Source: Porphyromonas macacae DSM 20710 = JCM 13914 (GTDB taxonomy: Bacteria; Bacteroidota; Bacteroidia; Bacteroidales; Porphyromonadaceae). From it: a stretch of DNA of 63,443 nt. This document shows positions 35,605 through 44,449 of the stretch, piece by piece; within the stretch, counting starts at the first letter, position 1, and every line of letters begins with the position of its first letter. The notes below the pieces were generated by a model. That model did no database searches and had not been told where the DNA came from. It saw nothing but the letters and a program-made list of their open reading frames with translations. The position numbers and the translations under genes were made by a program. The DNA lies in NCBI RefSeq assembly GCF_000379945.1, contig NZ_KB904127.1:1-63443 (forward strand), in the 5' to 3' direction.

Positions 35605-37266
35605 ATGAAACGATTTTTGTATATAATATTATTTCCGCTACTCTTTTGGAGTTGTACTCAGGGAAAAGAGGGCGAACTTGCGGGTGAAAGAGGGGATTTG
35701 ATAACTTTTTCCGTTAAGATGCCCGATTATCAAATTCTGCGTTCCGGTGCCGAGGATGAATCGGCTATCAACTCTCTGGAGTTGTGGATTTTCAATGAAC
35801 AAGGTTTGTTTACTCAGCGTTCTCACGCAAAAGTGCAATCATTGGGTGGAGGTAAGTATGCCTTTACAGCCAGAGTGAATAAGTCAAAAGCAAAACGTAC
35901 TATTCATTTCGTAGCCAACTATTCGCTGCCTGAAGATAAAATCGCCGATTGGTTGGGGCGTGATGAGCGAGAGCTTATACCTGCCATAGAAAGAACAAAA
36001 GATGAGGTTTTTGTCATGTGGCAGCGTAAAGAGTATGAACTTGTTGAGGATAAACAGGATCTGGGCTCGGTAAGCCTTTTGCGTAATAAAGCTAAAATCC
36101 TATTGGTGGTTACTACCGGAGATTTGTTGGATGTTTCATACGCACTGTATAATAATACAAGAAAAGGAACGATAGCTCCATTTGACGGTGTAAGTTTTAA
36201 TGAGCAACATGTAACACCGGTGATGAGTAATCCTCTTTACGATACTCAAGAGAGCGATTTCGTTCCTGCCGAAACACCTATTTTCGCCTATGAACAATCT
36301 AATCAGGGAGATGTCGATACACACCCTTATCTTTTAATCAAAGCCCGATTAAAAGATCAAGTTGATTTTCGTTATTTCAAACTTGATTTGGTCGACAGCA
36401 AAGAAAAATCTCAGCGATTCGATATCAAACGTAATCAGCTCCTGAAGATCATTATCAATGGGGTCAAGGGAGCTCCGGAAGTAGGTCGTAAAACTTTGGA
36501 AGAGGCTAAACGCGCCATCCCGGATAACAACTTTGCTCTTTCGGAAGAGATGCAACCGTACCCTTCTTTTTCTGATGGTAAAGGTTTGTTGAGAGTAGAG
36601 AAACCGAGTTTTGTTGTTGTAGATGGTGTTCGTTCTTTAACTTTTAAAGCTTCGTACTATCCCGATAAGGGAAAATTGAGTACCCAAAATAATCAGATCG
36701 AGGTTATTCGTAAACCGAATGATAAAATCATAACCGATGCCAGCGTTTCCTCAGATGGTATGGTAACATTGCAATTTGCAGCACTCCCCAAAGGAGTGAT
36801 TTATAATTCAGAAGTAATTGTAAGAGTGAAAGGGCAAGGGGATTTGCAACGACGTGTAAAGATACAAATACGCGATAAGTATAATTTCGTTTCTATCCGG
36901 GCTAATCATACCGACGTCAGCAATAACAATCCTTGTTCTGTTTGGAAATCTCAAGGGTCTCCGATGACTATAAAGTTGAAGCTTCCAAAAGATTTTTCCA
37001 AGGCACTCCTCCCCCTTCGCATTCGTTTCTTTACGGAGCATTTTTATCCGAATGACGATCAAGGCTTAGCTTTAGGATTTGAAAACAGAAAAACCTATTG
37101 GGAGTATCTTATGACACAAATACCTGTGGATAACGAGATTACAGTTAATTTCAAATCAAATAAATCAAACTCGGCAGAGGATATAAAAATAGATACGAAG
37201 CCGGATGTATTTCAAGTGCGAAGTTTTCGTGTAATCAACACAGGACGAAGTAAAAAACCATTCTAA
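35605..37266 (+). CDS. fimE: Minor fimbrial component FimE
   Basis: This 553-residue lipoprotein has lipobox L-F-W-S-C (Cys17) and an N-terminal fimbrillin-like domain (I-N-S-L-E-L-W-I-F-N-E-Q-G, I-H-F-V-A-N-Y). The rest is beta-rich with no named motif I can point to. It lies 18 bases after fimD and is the last gene of the locus, followed by a strong terminator. In P. gingivalis FimE recruits FimC and FimD to the fimbria; length (about 550) and order fit. Confidence 0.78.
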   Translation: MKRFLYIILFPLLFWSCTQGKEGELAGERGDLITFSVKMPDYQILRSGAEDESAINSLELWIFNEQGLFTQRSHAKVQSLGGGKYAFTARVNKSKAKRTIHFVANYSLPEDKIADWLGRDERELIPAIERTKDEVFVMWQRKEYELVEDKQDLGSVSLLRNKAKILLVVTTGDLLDVSYALYNNTRKGTIAPFDGVSFNEQHVTPVMSNPLYDTQESDFVPAETPIFAYEQSNQGDVDTHPYLLIKARLKDQVDFRYFKLDLVDSKEKSQRFDIKRNQLLKIIINGVKGAPEVGRKTLEEAKRAIPDNNFALSEEMQPYPSFSDGKGLLRVEKPSFVVVDGVRSLTFKASYYPDKGKLSTQNNQIEVIRKPNDKIITDASVSSDGMVTLQFAALPKGVIYNSEVIVRVKGQGDLQRRVKIQIRDKYNFVSIRANHTDVSNNNPCSVWKSQGSPMTIKLKLPKDFSKALLPLRIRFFTEHFYPNDDQGLALGFENRKTYWEYLMTQIPVDNEITVNFKSNKSNSAEDIKIDTKPDVFQVRSFRVINTGRSKKPF

Positions 37267-37289
37267 TAAACAAGTATTGTAAAAGCTCT

Positions 37290-37322
37290 AAGAGTGCCGA
37301 TAGTTATCGGTACTCTTTTTTT
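37290..37322 (+). terminator. Terminator of the fimbrial operon
   Basis: AAGAGTGCCGATA (37290-37302) pairs with TATCGGTACTCTT (37305-37317) with one G-T pair, followed by a run of T to 37322. This is the clearest intrinsic terminator in the window. Confidence 0.9.
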
Positions 37323-37444
37323 AAAGTCGATACTTATATATTTTATTGAATATCGGTGCGAATAGATATTTATTAAGGATTATACGGCTCTTTCGGTAAT
37401 TCATTAACTTTACATTTCAAATTGGATTTTATAGACACTTAAAG

Positions 37445-39481
37445 ATGAAAGACTTCAAACGAACACTGATTACTACCGCATTGCCCTATGCAAACGGCCC
37501 CGTACATATCGGTCACTTGGCAGGGGTATATGTACCTGCCGATATTTATGCCCGCTACAAACGTCTGAGAGGAGAGGATGTGCTGCTCATCGGCGGATCC
37601 GACGAACATGGGGTGCCCATCTCATTGAAAGCCAAGGCCGAAGGTATTACACCGCAGGACGTAGTGGATCGCTACCATAATTTGATCAAACAGTCGTTTG
37701 AGGAGTTTGGTGTCACATTCGATATTTATAGTCGTACCACAAGCGATATGCACCGGGAAACGGCCTCTGAATTCTTCCGAAAACTTTACGAAAACAATAA
37801 GTTTATAGAACAAACAAATGAACAGTATTACGATGAGGAAGCAAAACAGTTTCTGGCCGACCGTTATATCGTGGGCACTTGCCCTCATTGCAATAATGAG
37901 GGAGCGTACGGTGACCAGTGTGAAAAGTGCGGTACCTCTCTGAATCCTACAGATCTGAAAAATCCGCACTCCGTTATCAGTGGCACAAAACCCGTGCTGC
38001 GCGAAACGAAGCACTGGTATTTGCCTTTGGACCAGCATGAAAATTGGCTTCGTCAGTGGATTTTGGAAGATCACAAGGAATGGAAAAGCAACGTATACGG
38101 ACAGTGTAAAAGCTGGCTGGATATGGGATTACAACCGCGCGCCGTCAGCCGGGATCTGGATTGGGGTATTCCTGTACCAGTGAAAGGAGCCGAAGGCAAA
38201 GTACTTTATGTATGGTTCGATGCACCCATCGGATATATCAGCAATACGAAAGAATTGCGTCCCGATGACTGGGAAAAATGGTGGAAAGACCAAGATACAC
38301 GTCTGATTCATTTCATCGGAAAAGACAATATCGTTTTCCATTGTATCGTTTTCCCCGCCATGCTTAAAGCCGAAGGCAGTTTTATTCTACCGGACAATGT
38401 GCCAGCCAATGAGTTTCTCAATCTCGAAGGAGATAAAATATCCACAAGCCGTAATTGGGCTGTGTGGCTGCACGAGTATCTCAAGGATTTTCCGGACAAG
38501 CAGGATGTACTGCGTTATGTGCTTACGGCCAATGCACCCGAAACAAAAGACAACGACTTTACCTGGCGCGATTTTCAGGCACGTAACAACAATGAGCTGG
38601 TTGCTATTTACGGCAACTTCGTTAACCGTGCTTTGGTGCTTACACATAAATATTTCGACGGTAAACTGCCGGCTCGTGGAGAACTGAACGAATACGATCG
38701 CGAGACAATCGAACACTTCCGCCGGATTAAATCGGTACTGGAGTTCAATCTGGAGAATTTCCACTTCAGAGAAGCTCTTAAAGAGGCTATGAATCTGGCA
38801 CGTATCGGTAATAAATATCTGGCAGACACCGAGCCGTGGAAACTGGCCAAAACGGATATGGACAGAGTGGCTACGATTTTGAATGTAGCCCTTCAGATTA
38901 CCGCAAATTTGAGCATCGCTTTCGAGCCGTTCCTGCCGTTCAGTACGGAGAAACTGCTGGATATGCTGCAAACCGAACCGTTCGGGTGGGATCGTTTGGG
39001 TGAAGTGGATTTGCTATCTGTGGGGCATACTCTCGGTAAAGCAGAATTGCTTTTTGAGAAAATCGAAGACGAAGCTATCGAGGCTCAAATGCAAAGACTG
39101 AGGAATATCAAAACAGAAAACGAAGCAAAAGCTCATAGGGCCGAACCTATAGCTGCCGAGGTCGCTTTCGAACAGTTCGAACAAATGGACATTCGTGTGG
39201 GTACCGTTTTGGAATGCAGCAAAGTACCTAAAACGGATAAACTTTTGCAATTCAGGATAGACGACGGCTTGGGCGGCCGCACCATTGTTAGCGGCATTGC
39301 AGCTTATTATAAGCCGGAAGATCTGGTGGGCAAACAAGTTTGCTTTATTGCCAACCTTGCCCCGCGCAAACTGCGCGGCATAGAAAGTTGCGGGATGATA
39401 CTGTCGGCAGTCGATGCCACAGGAGATTTACGGGTCGTGATGCCTCAGGCAGAGGTGGCCCCGGGCAGTAAGGTCGGTTGA
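37445..39481 (+). CDS. metG: Methionyl-tRNA synthetase
   Basis: The 678-residue class I synthetase charges tRNA-Met. It has the HIGH-type motif G-P-V-H-I-G-H near residue 19, a zinc knuckle with C-P-H-C and C-E-K-C at about 143-160, the KMSKS variant K-I-S-T-S at about 336, and a C-terminal tRNA-binding (EMAP-like) domain from about 570 (D-I-R-V-G-T-V and T-D-K-L-L-Q-F). The C-terminal domain gives the dimeric type of enzyme. A housekeeping gene with its own start after the fimbrial terminator; base composition returns to that of the core genome here. Confidence 0.97.
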   Translation: MKDFKRTLITTALPYANGPVHIGHLAGVYVPADIYARYKRLRGEDVLLIGGSDEHGVPISLKAKAEGITPQDVVDRYHNLIKQSFEEFGVTFDIYSRTTSDMHRETASEFFRKLYENNKFIEQTNEQYYDEEAKQFLADRYIVGTCPHCNNEGAYGDQCEKCGTSLNPTDLKNPHSVISGTKPVLRETKHWYLPLDQHENWLRQWILEDHKEWKSNVYGQCKSWLDMGLQPRAVSRDLDWGIPVPVKGAEGKVLYVWFDAPIGYISNTKELRPDDWEKWWKDQDTRLIHFIGKDNIVFHCIVFPAMLKAEGSFILPDNVPANEFLNLEGDKISTSRNWAVWLHEYLKDFPDKQDVLRYVLTANAPETKDNDFTWRDFQARNNNELVAIYGNFVNRALVLTHKYFDGKLPARGELNEYDRETIEHFRRIKSVLEFNLENFHFREALKEAMNLARIGNKYLADTEPWKLAKTDMDRVATILNVALQITANLSIAFEPFLPFSTEKLLDMLQTEPFGWDRLGEVDLLSVGHTLGKAELLFEKIEDEAIEAQMQRLRNIKTENEAKAHRAEPIAAEVAFEQFEQMDIRVGTVLECSKVPKTDKLLQFRIDDGLGGRTIVSGIAAYYKPEDLVGKQVCFIANLAPRKLRGIESCGMILSAVDATGDLRVVMPQAEVAPGSKVG

Positions 39482-39582
39482 TACTTTTATATTCAAGATT
39501 CAGAACAATACCTTTGACGTTATAACGGCGAAAGGTATTCGTTCTTCTATATATATAAACAGGATAATCGAAAGAAGAAAAA

Positions 39583-41328
39583 ATGAAAAACAGTGTGAAA
39601 GGCTTCTTTGCAACTTCGATCGTTGTATTGGCCGCTTTGTTGATGACAGCCTGCTCATCCAAAGAAAAAAAAGTAGAACTGCGCATCATCCATACATCGG
39701 ATATGCACGGCAATGTTTATCCTTATGATTTTATCCTGGACCGTGACGGTTCAGGAAGTTTGGCACGCTTTGCCACAGCCATCAAACAGATCCGCGAGCA
39801 GAATGAACACGTTCTTTTACTGGATGGCGGCGATATTTTCCAGGGTCAACCGCCTGCCTATTACTACAACTATATCAATACGGCAGATACTCATCTCATG
39901 GTCAAAGCGATGAACTATCTTGAATACGATGCAGCCGCTGTCGGCAACCACGATATTGAAACAGGACATGAGATATACGACAAATGTTTCAAACAGACGA
40001 TATTTCCTTTCTTGGCAGCCAATGCCATCGATACGGCTACGGACAAACCATATTTCTCTCCTTATAAGATTTTCGAGTATTCGGGCGTTAAGGTTGCAGT
40101 ACTGGGGCTTATTACTCCTGCCATTCCCGAATGGCTTCCGAAACATCTTTGGAGAGGTATACGCTTTGAATCGATTGAAGAGTCTGCAACCCATTGGGTG
40201 AAAACAATTCGAGAAAAATCCAAACCGGACCTTTTCATTGCTCTCATCCATAGCGGTGTGGATAATGATAATCCGCGTTATATGGAGAATGCCGGACGCA
40301 AGTTGGCTCAGGATGTATCGGGTATAGACATCGTACTTTGCGGCCATGACCATAAAACGGCCAACGAATGGATTGTGAATACGCGGGGCGACAGCGTACT
40401 GATGATAGATCCTGCCAATAATGTGAATTGGGCATCGGATATACACATAACTTTCACCGGGAAAGGCAATAAACAGCCGATGAGCAAGCATATCGAGGCT
40501 AATCTGCTGGATATCAACCGGTATGAGCCGGACTCCGCTTTTTTGCAAACTTTTGCGGCAGAACGGGAAGAAGTTAAATCTTACTTGGATAAAAAGGTGG
40601 GAACCCTGAATGCTCCGGTAGCTGCTGCGGATGCATTGTTTGGAGCTTCTGCTTTTATGGATGTAATACATCAGTTTCAGCTGGCCGTCACGGATGCCGA
40701 TATTTCTTTTGCTGCTCCACTGAAGATTTCGGCCAAATTGGATGCCGGAGATCTTTGTGTGCGGGATTTATTTCAGTTTTTCCCCTATTCCAATATGCTT
40801 TATACCATGGAACTGACCGGCGAAGAAGTCAAAGGCTATCTGGAACACTCCTACAAACAGTGGGCGGCAACGATGGCAGGGCCGAACGATCGTTTAATAG
40901 TCTTCCGACCCGATGCCAAAATCACGGATACATACAAAACGAAAGTTCCTACTTATAATTACAGTTCGGCACAGGGAATAAACTATGTCGTAGATCTGAG
41001 TAAACCGATCGGTGAACGTGTGCGGATTACAGGATTTACCAACGGTAAACCGTTCGACATGAAAGCCCGCTATCGTGTAGCGATGAACAGCTACCGTGCA
41101 GGCGGTGCAGGCGGACACCTCACCGATGGTGCAGGTATAGACAGAGAAAAATTGCCCAACCGTATTCTTGCTATCTGCAAGCATGATCAGTTGCTGACGT
41201 TGATCGAATACTTTGAAGACCGGGGCAGCATAACCCCTGATAAGAAACCGAACTGGAAGTTTATACCCGAAGAATGGGTAAATAAAGCCAGGAAAAGAGA
41301 CTCGGACTTCTTTTTCGGTCGCAAATAA
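39583..41328 (+). CDS. 5'-nucleotidase/metallophosphatase lipoprotein (UshA type)
   Basis: The 581-residue lipoprotein has lipobox M-T-A-C (Cys24). The metallophosphatase domain shows H-T-S-D-M-H-G-N, G-G-D-I-F-Q-G-Q, G-N-H-D-I-E-T-G and C-G-H-D-H-K, which hold the two metal ions. The C-terminal 5_nucleotid_C domain has Y-R-V-A-M-N-S-Y-R-A-G-G-A-G-G. Such enzymes strip phosphate from nucleotides outside the cytoplasm, and may supply nucleosides or degrade extracellular ATP and AMP. The lipid anchor places it in the envelope. It lies 100 bases after metG, possibly under its own promoter, with the exonuclease-like gene 20 bases on. Confidence 0.9.
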   Translation: MKNSVKGFFATSIVVLAALLMTACSSKEKKVELRIIHTSDMHGNVYPYDFILDRDGSGSLARFATAIKQIREQNEHVLLLDGGDIFQGQPPAYYYNYINTADTHLMVKAMNYLEYDAAAVGNHDIETGHEIYDKCFKQTIFPFLAANAIDTATDKPYFSPYKIFEYSGVKVAVLGLITPAIPEWLPKHLWRGIRFESIEESATHWVKTIREKSKPDLFIALIHSGVDNDNPRYMENAGRKLAQDVSGIDIVLCGHDHKTANEWIVNTRGDSVLMIDPANNVNWASDIHITFTGKGNKQPMSKHIEANLLDINRYEPDSAFLQTFAAEREEVKSYLDKKVGTLNAPVAAADALFGASAFMDVIHQFQLAVTDADISFAAPLKISAKLDAGDLCVRDLFQFFPYSNMLYTMELTGEEVKGYLEHSYKQWAATMAGPNDRLIVFRPDAKITDTYKTKVPTYNYSSAQGINYVVDLSKPIGERVRITGFTNGKPFDMKARYRVAMNSYRAGGAGGHLTDGAGIDREKLPNRILAICKHDQLLTLIEYFEDRGSITPDKKPNWKFIPEEWVNKARKRDSDFFFGRK

Positions 41329-41348
41329 GATAACCGGCTGTTACGAAG

Positions 41349-42083
41349 GTGATTTATTTCTTCTTGTCTCTTGTCGCCCTCTTATCTATCGTCCTTTTTA
41401 TGCGAAAACAGCATAAGAAGGACGAATCTTTTTTATCTCCGAATCTCCGTATCACCATGGGACAAGTGGATGCAGACTCTTCTATGCTGTTCAAGCCGGC
41501 ATCCGGTAAATCGAAGAGTTCGATTCCCTTTTATCTGGCAATCGACACCGAAACTGCCTGCGAGGTAAACAAAGAGTGCTACCGGCAAGGAACAATTCCG
41601 GAGGAATTACCCGTCGTACAACTGGCTTTCGGCGTGTTGAACAAACACGGGGAGCTGCTTTCGGAGCAGAGTTTCATCCTCAAAAGGGATTGTGAAGTAA
41701 GCAAGGCAGCTACGGCAAGACATGGCATCGATAGCTGCATGTTGGCTGAGGGCATAGAACCGACGGTTGCCTATCGGGAACTGGAAAAACAGCTCAATGC
41801 CTGCCAATGTGTGATAGCACATAATTTATTGTTTCACCGAAACGTTTTAATGGCAGATATGCAACAGTACGGTATTTCTACGGATATATTAGCTTCAAAA
41901 CCCGGTTTCTGCACCATGCTGGAAGGCCGGAGAGCCATTCGTAGCGGAGCATACCCTTCATTACGAGCTCTTTTCAGCATCCTTTATTTCGGACGACCGG
42001 ATACACAGGTGCTTTTTACCGATAAGTCCCTCAGAGATATTCGTTTGGCTGCAGCCTGTTTGCGTAAGTTATTACCGTCCTGA
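41349..42083 (+). CDS. Membrane-anchored DEDDh exonuclease-like protein with altered active site
   Basis: The 244-residue product starts at a GTG (41349) preceded by a GAAGG sequence. A hydrophobic segment (residues 2-17) suggests a membrane anchor, followed by an RNase T/DnaQ-like fold with D-T-E (D66, E68) and the second motif A-H-N. The usual F-D after A-H-N-x-x is F-H (H163), and the terminal H-x4-D reads D225-x4-D230, so two of the canonical catalytic residues differ. It may be inactive or use other residues. Clusters of Cys (C71, C77, C115, C130, C152, C154, C188) are a further oddity. The neighbours give no functional clue. Confidence 0.72.
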   Translation: MIYFFLSLVALLSIVLFMRKQHKKDESFLSPNLRITMGQVDADSSMLFKPASGKSKSSIPFYLAIDTETACEVNKECYRQGTIPEELPVVQLAFGVLNKHGELLSEQSFILKRDCEVSKAATARHGIDSCMLAEGIEPTVAYRELEKQLNACQCVIAHNLLFHRNVLMADMQQYGISTDILASKPGFCTMLEGRRAIRSGAYPSLRALFSILYFGRPDTQVLFTDKSLRDIRLAAACLRKLLPS

Positions 42084-42120
42084 GCATGTTCCTTCGTAGC
42101 TAAATAGTTATATTCGCATT

Positions 42121-43809
42121 ATGAAGAAAAGAATAACAATACTCATATCGATGGTGTTTGCCGCAGGTTGTATCTTGCCGGCTATGGCACAAAATAAGGC
42201 AACGGACAGTTTACGTCATGCCAATCAGTTCAATTATATTCAGGCATTGGAAGTTATGGGCTCCATCTTGGGAAATGTGGAGCAAAACTTCGTGGATACC
42301 GTCAGCATGGAGCGGCTTTCCAAAATCGGGATTCGTGCCATGCTCGGCAGCCTCGATCCTTATACCGAATACTTTGCCCGCGAAGATAATGACCAGCTGA
42401 AATTACTCACCAAAGGAGAATATGCGGGAATAGGTTCGATCATATCCCAGCGGCCGGACAGTTCTGTAATCATTAACAGTCCCATGCAGGGGCAACCGGC
42501 AGCCGAAGCCGGTCTCAGAGCCGGAGATATCATACTGGAGATCGACGGAAGAGACTTTCGCAAGTCCACAACACCCGAAGTCAGTGCTGCTCTAAAAGGA
42601 TTGCCCGGCACCACCATAAAACTGAAAGTACGCAGGCCCGGAGAAAAGAAAGACCGCATGTTTACCTTTAAGCGTGCCAAAATCGTTGTCGACCCGGTTA
42701 CTTACTACAGCACGCTGGGTGAAGACGTCGGCTACATTCGTTTTTCTTCTTTCACCGATCAGGCATCCCGCAAGGTGGAAACGGCACTGCGCGATTTGAA
42801 AGACAATCACGGCATCAAATCTTTGGTGCTGGATATGCGCAGCAATGGAGGCGGACTGGTTGGCGAAGCGGTAAGGATCGTCAACTTCTTTGTGCCCAAG
42901 GGACGGGAAGTGATGTCCATTAAAGGACGCCCCGGTGTTCAGGAGCGAACCACCTACAGCACACAGAACGAACCGATAGATACCACTATGCCTGTCGTAG
43001 TGCTGATTGACGGACACAGTGCCAGCTCGGCCGAAATCGTGGCCGGAGCCTTACAGGATTTGGACCGCGCCGTGGTGATAGGTAATCAAAGCTATGGCAA
43101 AGGTCTGGTACAGAGTCCTTTGAATTTACCTTATAACGGTACGCTCAAAATAACCACAGGCCGGTACTACATACCCAGCGGTCGCTGCATCCAGCGCATC
43201 GACTATCAAAAAGCCCGGGAAGGGAAAACAGCCGTTCTGCCCGACAGCCTGACGCATGAATTCCATACTGCAGGCGGAAGACCGGTAAAAGATGCAGGCG
43301 GAATTTTACCCGACATAACCATAAAGCAAGATTCTCTGCCCACCATTTTGTTTTACATGGATATCAACAATGATGTTTTTGATTTCATTACCGATTATGT
43401 AAACAATCACGATACGATAGCCGAACCCGAGCAATTCAGCATCACAGATGCAGATTATGCCCGTTTTGAACAATTATTGAAGGCCAAAAAGTTCGACTAC
43501 GACAGGCAGAGCTCCAAAGTATTGGAAAAACTGAAAGAAGTTGCCGAAGTGGAAGGTTATCTGGAGCGTGCGGGCAATACGCTCAAAGAGCTTGAAGCGC
43601 AGTTGAAGCCGGATCTGTCGCGCGACATGAAAACCTTCAAAAAAGAAATCACCGATTACCTGAACAACGCCATTATATCGCGTTACTACTATCAGAGCGG
43701 AGCCGTTCGTTATATGCTCAAAAGCGATAAGGATACGGCCAAAGCGGTGGAGATTCTGAAGAACCCGGAGCAGTACAAATCAATCCTTACTCCTAAAAAA
43801 CAATCATAG
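42121..43809 (+). CDS. S41-family C-terminal processing peptidase
   Basis: This CtpA-type protease of 562 residues has a signal peptide (cleavage near A-M-A-Q, residue 24), a PDZ domain (Y-A-G-I-G-S-I-I-S to G-D-I-I-L-E-I-D-G-R, about 100-170) and the catalytic core with D-M-R-S-N-G-G-G (239-246), G-H-S-A-S-S-A-E with the nucleophilic Ser at about 302, and the catalytic Lys in S-Y-G-K-G (327). It cleaves proteins at or near exposed C-termini in the periplasm. The TAG stop overlaps the GTG start of the next gene, so translation of the FHA protein depends on it. Confidence 0.93.
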   Translation: MKKRITILISMVFAAGCILPAMAQNKATDSLRHANQFNYIQALEVMGSILGNVEQNFVDTVSMERLSKIGIRAMLGSLDPYTEYFAREDNDQLKLLTKGEYAGIGSIISQRPDSSVIINSPMQGQPAAEAGLRAGDIILEIDGRDFRKSTTPEVSAALKGLPGTTIKLKVRRPGEKKDRMFTFKRAKIVVDPVTYYSTLGEDVGYIRFSSFTDQASRKVETALRDLKDNHGIKSLVLDMRSNGGGLVGEAVRIVNFFVPKGREVMSIKGRPGVQERTTYSTQNEPIDTTMPVVVLIDGHSASSAEIVAGALQDLDRAVVIGNQSYGKGLVQSPLNLPYNGTLKITTGRYYIPSGRCIQRIDYQKAREGKTAVLPDSLTHEFHTAGGRPVKDAGGILPDITIKQDSLPTILFYMDINNDVFDFITDYVNNHDTIAEPEQFSITDADYARFEQLLKAKKFDYDRQSSKVLEKLKEVAEVEGYLERAGNTLKELEAQLKPDLSRDMKTFKKEITDYLNNAIISRYYYQSGAVRYMLKSDKDTAKAVEILKNPEQYKSILTPKKQS

Positions 43810-44327
43810 TGAAACGTGTCTTTTGCCCCAAGTGCGATCAGATGATTACACTTTCCGACGAGAAAATACGGGAAGCCATAGAAAAGCGGGAAGGGCGTTT
43901 GGATGTGGTATGCGATGCTTGCGGGCACCAGCTTCGTATGCGTCTCAATGTGCGTCGCAAGAATACGTCCGAAAGAACGGAGGCCGTCCCTCTGGCCGTT
44001 CTTTCTGTAGTCGAAAATATTTTTGGTTTTAAGCAGCAGTTTCCTCTTTATGAGGGAATAACGCATCTGGGGCGTAGAAACAAAGATACACCGGTAGATA
44101 TAGCGGTGCTCACGTCCGACCCCAGCATGGACCGCCACCACTGTATTTTCAAAGCAGGGCATACAACAGATGGCAACGTACGGTTATGGGTGGCAGACGA
44201 CGACAGCCGTACAGGCACATTTTTAGCCGGACGTTTATTGGAGAAAGGCGAGTTCGCTTCACTTCACTTCGGCGACGTAATCACGTTAGGGGCAACGTCT
44301 ATCATCGTTACGCCCGTAGAGAATTGA
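43809..44327 (+). CDS. Zinc-ribbon/FHA domain protein
   Basis: The 172-residue protein combines an N-terminal zinc-ribbon (C-P-K-C at 6-9 and C-D-A-C at 35-38) with an FHA domain (G-R-R at the start of the domain, S-M-D-R-H-H for the conserved S/H pair, S-R-T-G-T-F, about 85-165). FHA domains bind phosphothreonine. The GTG start shares its first base with the TAG of the protease gene, so expression is translationally coupled. No Ser/Thr kinase gene is in the window. Its partner and signal are unknown. Confidence 0.85.
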   Translation: MKRVFCPKCDQMITLSDEKIREAIEKREGRLDVVCDACGHQLRMRLNVRRKNTSERTEAVPLAVLSVVENIFGFKQQFPLYEGITHLGRRNKDTPVDIAVLTSDPSMDRHHCIFKAGHTTDGNVRLWVADDDSRTGTFLAGRLLEKGEFASLHFGDVITLGATSIIVTPVEN

Positions 44328-44335
44328 TGTACCTG

Positions 44336-44373
44336 AAAGGGGTTGTGCAAAAAAGTCTCGACACAGCCCCTTT
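44336..44373. terminator. GGGGTTGTG hairpin, diverged copy of the IS-end-like terminator
   Basis: AAAGGGGTTGTG pairs with CACAGCCCCTTT (one G-T pair) just after the FHA stop. It matches the design of the hairpins at 209-243 and 8687-8724. The motif GCAGTAATTTGCGCATGCTG and ACACAC at 44380-44406 follows directly and recurs at 8568-8593. It probably terminates the ctpA/FHA transcript. Confidence 0.6.
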
Positions 44374-44449
44374 CAAGTTGCAGTAATTTGCGCATGCTGA
44401 CACACAGTCTTTTTCTATAAAAACCTTTAATCCGATACCTCCTTATATA

